Positions 1 through 6,552 of a DNA stretch of 15,485 nt are shown here, in pieces; position 1 is the first letter of the stretch, and each line of letters begins with the position of its first letter. The position numbers and the translations under genes were made by a program. The notes beneath the pieces were generated by a model. The model worked only from the letters and a program-made list of their open reading frames with translations. It made no database searches and had not been told where the DNA came from. This DNA is from an uncultured Azospirillum sp. (GTDB lineage Bacteria > Pseudomonadota > Alphaproteobacteria > Azospirillales > Azospirillaceae): positions 1-15,485 of the forward strand of contig NZ_CAMLJP010000132.1 in the NCBI RefSeq assembly GCF_946480385.1, written 5' to 3'.

Positions 1-806
1 TCCTCGAAATCGCCGCGATAGCGGGTGCCGGCCAGCAGCGAGCCCATGTCGAGCGCGAAGATGGTGGCGTTGCGCAGCACCTCCGGCACTTCCTGCTGGA
101 CGATGCGGCGGGCGAGGCCCTCGGCGATGGCGGTCTTGCCGACACCGGGGTCGCCGACGTAGAGCGGGTTGTTCTTCGACCGCCGGCACAGGATCTGGAT
201 GGTCCGTTCGACCTCCTGTTCCCGGCCGATCAGCGGATCGATCTTCCCGCCGGACGCCTTCTTGTTCAGGTTGACACAGTACGCCTCTAGCGCTTCGCTG
301 CCTTTTTTCACGACCTTCTCCGCCGCCGCCTCGTCGTCGGCGCCCGAGACCCGCTTGGTTTCCGAGCGGCCCGGAGCCTTCGCGATTCCGTGAGAGATGT
401 AGTTGACCGCGTCGAACCGGGTCATTTCCTGCTCCTGCAGGAAATAGACTGCGTGGCTCTCGCGTTCAGAGAACAAGGCAACGAGCACATTTGCTCCCGT
501 CACCTCCTCACGTCCCGACGACTGGACGTGGATGGCCGCACGCTGCAGAACCCGTTGGAAACCAGCCGTCGGCTTGGCATCATCAGGCCTGTTCGTGATA
601 AGGTTCGCCAGTTCGTTGTCGAGGTAATCCGACAGTTCCGCGCGCAGTCGGTCGAGGTCGATCCCGCAAGCGCGCAAGACGGCGGTAGCATCGGAGTCTT
701 CGGTCAACGCGAGCAGAAGATGTTCGAGCGTCGCGTATTCATGCCTGCGCTCGTTCGCGTGGGCCAGGGCTCGGTGCAGCGTCTGTTCCAGGTTACGCGA
801 CAGCAT
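1..806 (-). CDS. clpA: ATP-dependent Clp protease ATP-binding subunit ClpA (3' end outside window)
   Basis: ClpA is the AAA+ unfoldase that forms a hexamer on the ClpP peptidase and threads substrates into it; ClpS delivers N-degron substrates to it. The first 268 residues are visible. They begin [20 protein letters not shown], the start of the double Clp N-domain, which runs to about residue 145. An acidic/basic linker follows, then the first AAA+ module, which opens at [19 protein letters not shown]. The Walker A motif GDPGVGKT is at residues 218-225 (K224 binds ATP phosphate), and the frame is still open at base 1. The start lies 8 bp beyond the clpS stop, and the AAAAGGA ribosome site overlaps the end of clpS, so the two genes are probably co-transcribed and translationally linked. 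The N-domain sequence and the clpS pairing favour ClpA over ClpB or ClpC. Confidence 0.96.
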   Translation of the reverse strand, partial: MLSRNLEQTLHRALAHANERRHEYATLEHLLLALTEDSDATAVLRACGIDLDRLRAELSDYLDNELANLITNRPDDAKPTAGFQRVLQRAAIHVQSSGREEVTGANVLVALFSERESHAVYFLQEQEMTRFDAVNYISHGIAKAPGRSETKRVSGADDEAAAEKVVKKGSEALEAYCVNLNKKASGGKIDPLIGREQEVERTIQILCRRSKNNPLYVGDPGVGKTAIAEGLARRIVQQEVPEVLRNATIFALDMGSLLAGTRYRGDFE

Positions 807-814
807 GTGTGGGT

Positions 815-1141
815 CTAATCCTTTTCTAACGTGCATTGCAGCGGATGCTGGTGCTGGCGCGCAAAGTCCATCACCTGCGTGACTTTCGTCTCCGCCACCT
901 CGTAGGTGAACACGCCGCACAACCCCACACCCCGCCGGTGCACATGCAGCATGATCTGGGTCGCTTCCTCTCGCGATTTGCTGAAGAAGCGTTCGAGAAC
1001 GAGAACGACGAACTCCATCGGAGTATAATCGTCGTTCAACATCAAGACCTTATACATCGACGGCTTTTTGGTCTTTGGCTTGGCCTTTACGACCACGCCG
1101 CTGTTCGTGCCGTCGTTGCCCTGCTTGTCAGAGTCGGCCAT
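815..1141 (-). CDS. clpS: ATP-dependent Clp protease adaptor ClpS
   Basis: ClpS binds the N-terminal residue of N-degron substrates and hands them to ClpA. The 108-residue product has a charged, flexible N-terminal tail (about 1-26) of the kind that engages ClpA, then the conserved core: [18 protein letters not shown] at 27-44, an HVHRRG segment around 66-71, [13 protein letters not shown] at 75-87 and a C-terminal [10 protein letters not shown]. The substrate-pocket residues N36, D37 and H68 match those of the E. coli protein by family alignment. Length is normal. The ribosome site is weak (TGGGA very close to the ATG). The gene stands immediately before clpA, the usual alphaproteobacterial order. 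Confidence 0.97.
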   Translation of the reverse strand: MADSDKQGNDGTNSGVVVKAKPKTKKPSMYKVLMLNDDYTPMEFVVLVLERFFSKSREEATQIMLHVHRRGVGLCGVFTYEVAETKVTQVMDFARQHQHPLQCTLEKD

Positions 1142-1380
1142 GGTCCCAGTCGAATGTCATCGCGATGCACTGTCACTGTGAATGATATGGTCATTTCGGG
1201 CGCGGTGGGAAGGGGCCGTTTTCGGTCTCTCTCCATTTGGCAGACCCTCCTTTGGTCCGGTCAGCCTTCCGATACCCCTAAATAGGAGACATCTCTTGCC
1301 TTCGGGCCGCAATCGGCGGGAAACCCTAAGCCTTTCTGCGGCATCATCAGGGTAGGGGACGGGCAAGGGGGGCTGCACGC
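1142..1380. other. clpS upstream region without a gene
   Basis: No convincing gene is present; a 73-codon minus-strand frame here has no ribosome site and no family resemblance. The clpS promoter must lie here. The best visible piece is a TATCAT -10-like hexamer on the minus strand at 1182-1187, about 40 bp before the start, but no acceptable -35 is 16-18 bp upstream of it. No sigma32-type CTTGAA/CCCCAT pair could be found. Confidence 0.5.
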
Positions 1381-1417
1381 AAAACGGCCCGGCACCCCTG
1401 TCCGGGATGCCGGGCCG
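1381..1417 (-). terminator. Rho-independent terminator of the first phasin gene
   Basis: A perfect 10-bp stem (CGGCCCGGCA at 1385-1394 with TGCCGGGCCG at 1408-1417) encloses a 13-nt loop. On the minus strand it is followed directly by TTTT (1384-1381). It lies about 80 bp beyond the phasin stop at 1497. The flank ACGCAAAACGGCC (1377-1389) recurs exactly at the terminator of the second phasin gene (2194-2206). Confidence 0.85.
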
Positions 1418-1496
1418 CTGCGATGCGGTCGTTCAGGTGGGCATAGGATGCCCGCCGATCAAGCCGGGAGGATCAATCCCGGCCTGTGGGCGCCGA

Positions 1497-1976
1497 TCAG
1501 GCGGCGACCGGCTTCTTCGACAGGACCTCGACCGTGGCGTTGACACGGGCGCTCAGCGGAGCCAGCGCCTCGTTGGCGACCTTGACGGTCAGCTCCTGCA
1601 GCTTGGTGCTCTCGGACACGAAGGCATCGAGGCTGGCCTTGGTGTAGGCCTTCTGCAGTTCGACCAGTTCCTGGATCGTCTTCACCGCCAGCATGGACTT
1701 GGCGTTCGACACGCCCTTCTCCAGCGAGGACTGGGTGAAGGCGGCAACCTGCTTGCCGGCCTCTTCCGCGCCCTTGGCGACGACAGTGCCGGACTGCACG
1801 AATGCGTCGACATTCCCCTTGGTGAGGGCGGTCAGCTCCTCATAGCCCTTCATCACTTGGGCGGAGGCCTTTTCCATCTGCTCCTGCTGGGCCTTCACGA
1901 GGCCTTCCAAGTTCTGCTTGGCGGTGGCGATGGCGTCTTCGACGGACTTGGTGACGGCGGCGATCTGGTCGGACAT
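1497..1976 (-). CDS. Phasin family protein (first of a tandem pair)
   Basis: Phasins coat polyhydroxyalkanoate granules and control their number and size. The 159-residue product is almost wholly helical, Ala/Lys/Glu/Gln-rich, cysteine-free and without a signal peptide or membrane segment. A diagnostic central block reads NVDAFVQSGTVVAKGAEEAG (about 55-74), followed by VKTIQELVELQKAYTKASLDAF (about 98-119) and a C-terminal EALAPLSARVNATVEVLSK. These are typical of the Phasin_2 family of alphaproteobacteria. A strong GAGGAG ribosome site lies 7 bp before the ATG. The gene has its own promoter, two operator-like palindromes and a terminator, so it is probably monocistronic. Its neighbour at 2295-2807 is a clear paralogue. 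The sequence does not show whether both act on granules. Confidence 0.93.
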   Translation of the reverse strand: MSDQIAAVTKSVEDAIATAKQNLEGLVKAQQEQMEKASAQVMKGYEELTALTKGNVDAFVQSGTVVAKGAEEAGKQVAAFTQSSLEKGVSNAKSMLAVKTIQELVELQKAYTKASLDAFVSESTKLQELTVKVANEALAPLSARVNATVEVLSKKPVAA

Positions 1977-2089
1977 GGCTATGCTCCTCGCGCTCTCTCA
2001 GGGGTCAACCGCGCGGCCCCGACGATGCGGCGACCGGGCGCGGAGTGGGTTGAGTCCCTCGGACCCCGAAGGATCGGGCGCCCGAGATA

Positions 2090-2102
2090 TGCTGCACTGC
2101 AA
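2090..2102. promoter_or_regulatory. PhaR-like operator, downstream site of the first phasin promoter
   Basis: TGCTGCACTGCAA contains the odd-centred palindrome TGCACTGCA (2093-2101). It begins 9 bp downstream of the predicted -10, over the start of transcription. The 20-base block ATGCTGCACTGCAAYATAAG at 2089-2108 recurs at 2964-2983 before the second phasin. It resembles the CTGC-N3-GCAG sites reported for PhaR, the PHB-responsive repressor of alphaproteobacteria; that assignment is inference. Confidence 0.65.
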
Positions 2103-2111
2103 CATAAGCAG

Positions 2112-2140
2112 AATGTAAGGAAATCCAGGGCCGGAGTCAA
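2112..2140 (-). promoter_or_regulatory. Sigma70-type promoter of the first phasin gene
   Basis: On the minus strand a TTGACT -35 (2135-2140) and a TACATT -10 (2112-2117) are separated by exactly 17 bp. The predicted transcript starts near 2105, giving a leader of about 130 nt before the phasin ATG. The 9-bp gap between the -10 and the downstream operator is the same as at the second phasin gene, which supports the placement. Confidence 0.65.
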
Positions 2141-2146
2141 TGGATA

Positions 2147-2161
2147 TTGTGCACTGCACAA
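2147..2161. promoter_or_regulatory. PhaR-like operator, upstream site of the first phasin promoter
   Basis: TTGTGCACTGCACAA is a perfect 7+1+7 palindrome ending in the same TGCACTGCA core. It lies 6 bp upstream of the -35, so with the site at 2090-2102 it brackets the promoter. Two sites on one promoter would allow cooperative or looped repression; this is inference from spacing. Confidence 0.6.
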
Positions 2162-2197
2162 AAGCCGTCAGCGTGCATCGGAGGGAGCCCGGAACGC

Positions 2198-2235
2198 AAA
2201 ACGGCCTAGCAACCGCGTGGAGGTTGCCAGGCCGT
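2198..2235 (-). terminator. Rho-independent terminator of the second phasin gene
   Basis: ACGGCCTAGCAACC (2201-2214) pairs with GGTTGCCAGGCCGT (2222-2235) across a 7-nt loop. The single non-Watson-Crick position is a G-U pair in the minus-strand RNA but an A-C mismatch in the plus-strand RNA, so the hairpin suits minus-strand transcription. TTTT (2201-2198) forms the tail. It lies about 60 bp beyond the phasin stop. Confidence 0.85.
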
Positions 2236-2294
2236 CTGCGGGGCCGGAGTCCATGGCTGAACCCCGGCCGTCAGGTCTCGTCCAATCGGGCCGA

Positions 2295-2807
2295 TCAGGC
2301 GGCGATCGGCTTGGAGAAGGTCTCCACCGTCGCGGTGACGCGGGCGTTCAGCGGGGCCAGCGCCTCGTTGGTCACCTTGGTGGTCAGCTCCTGCAGGCGG
2401 CTGGTCTCGGCCAGCATCGCGTCAAAGCTCGACTTCAGGAAATCGTTCTGCAGCTCCACCACTTCCTGCAGGGTCTTGGCGGCCAGCAGAGCCTTGCCGG
2501 TGGTGATGGACTTGTCGAGCGCCGACTGGCCATAGGCGACAACCTCGCGGCCCAGATCCTCGGCGCCCTTGGCGGCGATGGTGCTGCTGGCGATCAGCGC
2601 CTCGACATTGGCCTTGCCGGTGGCCTGCAGGTCCTCGTAGCTCTTCAGCATCTGGGCGGCAGTCTTCTCGAACTGCTCCTTGGCGGCGGTCGCGGTCTGC
2701 TCGAACTGCTTGACCGTCTGCTCCTGGCCGGCCTTCACCAGACCCTCATACTGCTCCTTGGCCTGGGCGGCGACGGTCTCGAGCGACTTCGGCGTAAACT
2801 GGTTCAT
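2295..2807 (-). CDS. Phasin family protein (second of a tandem pair)
   Basis: This is a 170-residue PHA granule-associated phasin, paralogous to the gene at 1497-1976. Shared stretches include NVEALIASSTIAAKGAEDLG (about 69-88), AAKTLQEVVELQNDFLKSSF (about 107-126), LQELTTKVTNEALAPLNARV and the ending SKPIAA. The N-terminal half is a repetitive Gln/Lys/Glu-rich helical region (KEQYEGLVKAGQEQ, KEQFEKTAAQ), longer than in the paralogue. No signal peptide or membrane segment is seen. The frame stays open upstream to 2972, but the ATG at 2807 has AGGAAGGA about 9 bp before it, and the longer reading would cross the operator and lacks homology. The gene has its own promoter, operator and terminator. 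Confidence 0.93.
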   Translation of the reverse strand: MNQFTPKSLETVAAQAKEQYEGLVKAGQEQTVKQFEQTATAAKEQFEKTAAQMLKSYEDLQATGKANVEALIASSTIAAKGAEDLGREVVAYGQSALDKSITTGKALLAAKTLQEVVELQNDFLKSSFDAMLAETSRLQELTTKVTNEALAPLNARVTATVETFSKPIAA

Positions 2808-2964
2808 GACGCGCGTTCCTTCCTGGCTGATGCCGGCGTATGGAGAGTGGACCCGCCCGCCGCAAAGCGTGGCGCGGAGCCGGCCGGCAGCGGTGTATGT
2901 TGCGTTTTTACGTTGTGCAGCCGTTGTCACGGATTTTCCGGAGGCCATGGATCGGCCTCGAAAA

Positions 2965-2977
2965 TGCTGCACTGCAA
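2965..2977. promoter_or_regulatory. PhaR-like operator of the second phasin gene
   Basis: TGCTGCACTGCAA is identical over 13 bases to the site at 2090-2102 and sits the same 9 bp downstream of the predicted -10. The core palindrome TGCACTGCA is at 2968-2976. Conservation of both sequence and spacing at two promoters is good evidence for an operator; PhaR is the likely binder by context. Confidence 0.65.
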
Positions 2978-2986
2978 TATAAGGGT

Positions 2987-3015
2987 TTTATGGGCTAAGC
3001 ACTGCGCGGTGTCAA
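2987..3015 (-). promoter_or_regulatory. Sigma70-type promoter of the second phasin gene
   Basis: A consensus TTGACA -35 (minus strand, 3010-3015) and a CATAAA -10 (2987-2992) are separated by 17 bp. A partial operator core, GCACTGC (2999-3005), lies in the spacer, so a repressor could contact the promoter between its two hexamers as well as at the start site. The leader is about 170 nt. Confidence 0.6.
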
Positions 3016-3304
3016 CAGTCCGTTCGGCGGGTATGCGGCTTACTCCGTTGTGCCGAACCATACCCCGAAAGCGTGAATATCCTGTGACGTCATAGTCGCT
3101 CTCGTTGCGGACGGGAGCGGCGGTCGCGGAAGCGGCGGCAAGCCTCCGGCGAAGACTGTCCTTAACGAAGACTTTACCGGCGCTGGGACAAGTGTAGCGT
3201 GGCTGTGGACGGGATTCGCCTCGGCCAATGGTCAGGTGCGGCGCTTGGACGCGGCGCTCCGGACCATCCCTTCGTCAGGCCGCATCTTCGGGACCATTTC
3301 GACC
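3016..3304. other. Divergent region between the phasin promoter and the Anbu gene
   Basis: No gene is seen. It must hold the promoter of the peptidase gene at 3305, but no good hexamer pair is visible on the plus strand. GTTCGGC (3022-3028) and GCCGAAC (3052-3058) form a 7-bp inverted repeat just beyond the phasin -35, and TGACGTCA (3085-3092) is an isolated 8-bp palindrome. Neither can be assigned. Confidence 0.45.
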
Positions 3305-4066
3305 ATGACCTATTGCCTTGGCATCAAGACCCGCGACGGCCTGATCGGTCTGTCGGACGGCAGAATCACCAGCGGATCGCAGCTGTCGTCGGCCCGCAAG
3401 GTGACGATGATGGGCAGCGGCGGCGACCGCTTCTTCATCATGAACTCCGGCCTGCGCAGCGTCCGCGACAAGACTCTGGCCTATCTGCGCCGCGACATGC
3501 AGAAGCGTAGGGGCGAGGCCTACGCCACCATGCTGGACGCGGTGTCGGCCTTCACCACCTGCCTGCGGCAAGTCGCCGCGGAGGATAGGGAGTCGCTGGA
3601 GGCGTCCAAGCTGCACTTCAACCTGCACGCCATCATCGGTGGCCAGCTGGCCGAGGACCGCGAACCCTACATGTTCCTGGTCTATCCGGAGGGCAATTGG
3701 ATCGAGGTGGACGAACGCACGCCCTACCTGTCGATCGGCGCCACCGCCTACGGCAAGCCGATCCTGGACCGCGCGCTGACCTACGGCACCGACATGCAGA
3801 CGGCGCTGAAGCTGGCCTATCTGTCCTTCGACAGCACCCGCTTCTCCACCAACGACGTCGGCTTCCCCATCGACATGGTGTCCTACCATGCGGAGTCGCG
3901 CAGCTGGCGCCAGTCGAACTACGACTATGACGATCTCAGCGAACAGCGTCAGTGGTGGAACCGCAACCTGACGGAACTGGCCCGCCGCATGCCGGACGGC
4001 CCCTGGGTCGAGACGCTGGTCCCGGAGGAGATGCGTCCGCGCCTGCCCGCCGAAGAGGCGGTCTGA
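3305..4066 (+). CDS. Anbu-type proteasome-like peptidase
   Basis: Anbu (ancestral beta subunit, COG3484) is a bacterial relative of HslV and proteasome beta subunits with an N-terminal-nucleophile fold. The 253-residue product starts MTYCLGIKTRDGLIGLSDGR, the family's usual N-terminus. Removal of Met would expose Thr as the putative nucleophile; Asp is then residue 17 as in proteasome subunits, and a Lys is at residue 31. Start: the frame is open from a GTG at 3236, but the family has no propeptide and the Thr must follow Met, so the ATG at 3305 is chosen despite a weak ribosome site (GGGA 11 bp upstream). Anbu genes are usually found beside alpha-E, transglutaminase-like and permuted ATP-grasp genes; none is present here. 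The physiological substrate is unknown. Confidence 0.9.
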   Translation: MTYCLGIKTRDGLIGLSDGRITSGSQLSSARKVTMMGSGGDRFFIMNSGLRSVRDKTLAYLRRDMQKRRGEAYATMLDAVSAFTTCLRQVAAEDRESLEASKLHFNLHAIIGGQLAEDREPYMFLVYPEGNWIEVDERTPYLSIGATAYGKPILDRALTYGTDMQTALKLAYLSFDSTRFSTNDVGFPIDMVSYHAESRSWRQSNYDYDDLSEQRQWWNRNLTELARRMPDGPWVETLVPEEMRPRLPAEEAV

Positions 4067-4085
4067 CTGGCAGGGTGACCGGCGA

Positions 4086-4871
4086 TCAGTTGCCCGGAAG
4101 GGCGCTCAGCAGCAGCGCCCCGAAGGGGGCGGTCGGGCCAACCAGCCCATCCCGGCCGACCTGAATCTCGAAGAACACCCCGCCGTCCGCCAGTTGGCCG
4201 GAGGAGGGCAGGGTGCGCGGCGCGTCGTCGGGGTCCGGCAGGCCGGGGAAGGCGACGCCCGTCGGGTCGAGGCCGCGCAGCAGCTCCGGGAAACGGGCGT
4301 TGGTGAAGCGGCTGGACGGGTAGGGAAAGGCGGTGAAGAACCACTGCCCGGCGCGGCAGCCGTTGATCAGCCAATAGAAGCCGTTGGACGGCAGCCGCAG
4401 CCCCTGGGGCGGTGGGTCGAACGCCCCGTCGTCGCGCAGGCGGCCGATGAAGCTGTCATATTGCGCCGCGGTCAGTTGCAGGGTGGCCGTGCGGCCTCGT
4501 GCCGCGGAGAAGGGGTCTGTCAGCGTCATGCGGGCGAGGTCGGTCGCCTCGATCACATGCGCTTCCACCGCCGCGCCGCCCCGGTCGGGGTCGCCGACGA
4601 CGTCATAGGTGCGCACGTGCCGATTGTAGTCGGCGTTGAAGATCAGCCGGAAGCGGTCGGCGCCGTCCTTGCCGCAGCGCGACCGCAGATCGTCGCCATT
4701 GAGATAGCTGAACCAGGTCAGCTTGCGCGCCAGCGGATTGTCGGTCGGCCCCACCGAGCCGCAGCCGGCGAGCGCCAGCAGGGAGACGGCCATGGCCGCC
4801 GCCTTGACGCCTCGGGCCAAGCCATGGCGGAAAAGGGTGGCCGGAACGGTTCTTTGATGACCACGACTCAT
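4086..4871 (-). CDS. Putative lipoprotein of unknown function
   Basis: The 261-residue product starts with a basic region (MSRGHQRT...) followed by AMAVSLLALAGC, a typical lipobox with the acylated Cys near residue 37, and then SVGPTDNP, so it should be anchored in the outer or inner membrane facing the periplasm. I do not recognise the mature domain. It has two further cysteines that could pair (in RSRCGK and in NGCRAG) and short aromatic motifs (TWFSYLNGDD, GFYWLING, QWFFTAFPYPSSRF). The start is chosen because GAGG lies 9 bp upstream; the frame runs on to 5108 without a signal sequence. It converges on the Anbu gene with a 19-bp gap. Whether the two are functionally linked cannot be told. 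Confidence 0.75.
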   Translation of the reverse strand: MSRGHQRTVPATLFRHGLARGVKAAAMAVSLLALAGCGSVGPTDNPLARKLTWFSYLNGDDLRSRCGKDGADRFRLIFNADYNRHVRTYDVVGDPDRGGAAVEAHVIEATDLARMTLTDPFSAARGRTATLQLTAAQYDSFIGRLRDDGAFDPPPQGLRLPSNGFYWLINGCRAGQWFFTAFPYPSSRFTNARFPELLRGLDPTGVAFPGLPDPDDAPRTLPSSGQLADGGVFFEIQVGRDGLVGPTAPFGALLLSALPGN

Positions 4872-5101
4872 TGTCGCTTGCCTCGCGTCTGCGGCCCCTG
4901 GTAGGTGGAGAAGCAAGGGCGCTGCGGCAAGCCCTGGAAGGCGGGCTTCGGCCTGTCGGAGGGCGCCGGTAATCCGTCTGCCCCCTGCCGTAACCCTTCC
5001 GCCGTGCCCTTGTCCGCCGTCCTTTCTCTTGTCATGCAGGACCCGCAATTTTGGCCACAGAAACTGCGAAAAGCCAAAGCAGTAAATTAACGAATTCATG
5101 C

Positions 5102-5130
5102 TAGACACTGATTTCGCACGAATTTACCAT
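5102..5130 (+). promoter_or_regulatory. Possible promoter of the D,D-carboxypeptidase gene
   Basis: TAGACA (5102-5107, one mismatch to TTGACA) and TACCAT (5125-5130, 4 of 6) are spaced 17 bp apart in an AT-richer stretch 40-70 bp before the ATG at 5170. It is the best pair in the 298-bp divergent gap. Nothing equally good was found for the lipoprotein on the other strand. Confidence 0.4.
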
Positions 5131-5169
5131 TGAACCAAGCACCAGTATCTAGCGGTTGGCGGGGCCATC

Positions 5170-6510
5170 ATGAGTGTAGCGCGCAACACCGTTCGTAACG
5201 GATTGTTTCCGTTCGCCTTTCGCGCGGCGGATACGAACGGGGGGCGGAGTTCGGCGGGTGTGGGTCGCCATTTGTTCGCGGCAGCCGCGCTGCTGGGCAT
5301 GGTGGCCGCCGGAGCCGGCCTGTCCGCCGCCGAGGCGCTGGCGGCAAAGGCTGCGGCCATCGTCGTCGATGCCCGGACCGGGCAGGTGCTGATCGACCAG
5401 GACGCCGACGCGATCACCCATCCGGCGTCCCTGACCAAGATGATGACCCTGTACCTGACCTTCGACGCGCTGGACGACGGTCGCCTGACCCTCGACCAGC
5501 AGTTGCCGGTCTCGTCCTGGGCGGAGAGCATGTCGCCGACCAAGCTGGGCCTGCGCGCCGGCCAGACGCTGAAGGTGGAGACGGCGATCCTCGGCCTCGT
5601 CACCAAGTCGGCCAACGACGCCGCGGTGGTGCTGGCGGAGGCGCTGGGCGGCACCGAGTCGCGCTTTGCCGAGATGATGACGCGCAAGGCCCGCGAACTT
5701 GGCATGCGCCACACCGTCTACCGCAACGCCTCCGGCCTGCCGAACATGGAGCAGGTAACGACCGCCCGCGACTACGCGATGCTGTCCCGCGCACTGATGC
5801 GCGACCATGCCAAGTATTACCCCTATTTCAGCCGCCGCAACTTCGTCTATGGCGGCCGTACCCTGGCCAACCACAACCACCTGATGTCCCGCTACGAGGG
5901 CATGGACGGCATCAAGACCGGCTATACCGTCGCGTCCGGCTTCAACCTCGCCGCCTCGGCGGTGCGGGACGGGCGCCGTCTGGTCGGCGTGGTGATGGGC
6001 GGCAAGTCGGCCGTGTCGCGCGACAACAAGATGGCGGCCCTGCTCGATCAGGCCTTCGGCCGGCCCAGCCGGGGCCACGAGGACGGGCCGGTGATGGCGA
6101 GCCTCGACATCACGCGCTCCGACGCTGTCGACGGCGAGGGGGACGATGACGAGGAGCCGGTGGTGAAGGCCAAGCCGGTTCGCGCCTCCCTGCAGACGGC
6201 GGCGATCCCGGTCGCGCCCGCGAAGGAGGAGAAGGCGAGCCGTGGCAGCGCCTCTTCGCATTGGGGTGTTCAGGTCGGCGCCTTCTCCAGCAAGGCGGCA
6301 GGCAACAAGGCGGTGAGCCAGGCGGTCAAGCAGGCGCCTTTCCTGCTGCGGACGGCCAAACCCAGCGTTGTGCAGGCGAAGACCGGCAAGGAGACCGTCT
6401 ACCGTGCCCGCCTGACCGGGCTGGACGAGAAGGACGCCCGCAAGGCCTGCGCGGTTCTGACCAAGCACGGCCACCATTGCGTCGCCGTTTCGCCGGGCGA
6501 ACGGGGCTGA
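5170..6510 (+). CDS. D-alanyl-D-alanine carboxypeptidase (PBP5/6-type) with SPOR domain
   Basis: This periplasmic penicillin-binding protein (peptidase S11) removes the terminal D-Ala of peptidoglycan pentapeptides. In the 446-residue product, a long basic N-terminal region leads to a hydrophobic stretch (about 35-53) and an AEALA cleavage-like site near 58. The catalytic boxes are SLTK at 87-90 (Ser87 nucleophile), SAN at 147-149 and KTG at 249-251. An acidic then Lys/Pro/Ala-rich linker (about 315-360) leads to a C-terminal SPOR domain (about 364-442, WGVQVGAFSS...), which binds denuded glycan strands and directs proteins to the division septum. The usual C-terminal membrane helix of E. coli PBP5 is replaced by SPOR. 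Upstream is GGCGGGG, 5 bp before the ATG. It converges on the response regulator with a 42-bp gap. Confidence 0.93.
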   Translation: MSVARNTVRNGLFPFAFRAADTNGGRSSAGVGRHLFAAAALLGMVAAGAGLSAAEALAAKAAAIVVDARTGQVLIDQDADAITHPASLTKMMTLYLTFDALDDGRLTLDQQLPVSSWAESMSPTKLGLRAGQTLKVETAILGLVTKSANDAAVVLAEALGGTESRFAEMMTRKARELGMRHTVYRNASGLPNMEQVTTARDYAMLSRALMRDHAKYYPYFSRRNFVYGGRTLANHNHLMSRYEGMDGIKTGYTVASGFNLAASAVRDGRRLVGVVMGGKSAVSRDNKMAALLDQAFGRPSRGHEDGPVMASLDITRSDAVDGEGDDDEEPVVKAKPVRASLQTAAIPVAPAKEEKASRGSASSHWGVQVGAFSSKAAGNKAVSQAVKQAPFLLRTAKPSVVQAKTGKETVYRARLTGLDEKDARKACAVLTKHGHHCVAVSPGERG

Positions 6511-6552
6511 GTTGACGACGGCAGCCGCGGCCGTCTCCGCCGCCGGCCGGGC

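Noticed and set aside
832..840. TGCATTGCA resembling the phasin operator core
   Set aside because: It lies inside the conserved clpS C-terminal codons (QCTLE) and has a mismatched centre; best explained by coding constraint.
1157..1378. 73-codon minus-strand frame between clpS and the phasin terminator
   Set aside because: No ribosome site, no hydrophobic or motif structure, Arg/Pro-rich composition; most likely non-coding.
3085..3092. TGACGTCA palindrome upstream of Anbu
   Set aside because: An isolated 8-bp palindrome is expected by chance at this scale, and there is no second copy or promoter hexamer at a sensible spacing.
1407..3095. Very long plus-strand open frame (562 codons) across both phasin genes
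   Set aside because: It is the antisense shadow of two well-supported phasins, is low-complexity (Gly/Leu/Arg/Gln-rich), spans two terminators and has no ribosome site or family resemblance.
4100..4120. GGGCGCT/AGCGCCC hairpin near the Anbu-lipoprotein convergence
   Set aside because: It is inside the lipoprotein coding region and no T-tract follows on either strand.
6517..6535. GACGGC/GCCGTC hairpin in the 42-bp gap between the carboxypeptidase and REC-Hpt genes
   Set aside because: A 6-bp stem with no T-tract on either side; too weak to call a terminator.
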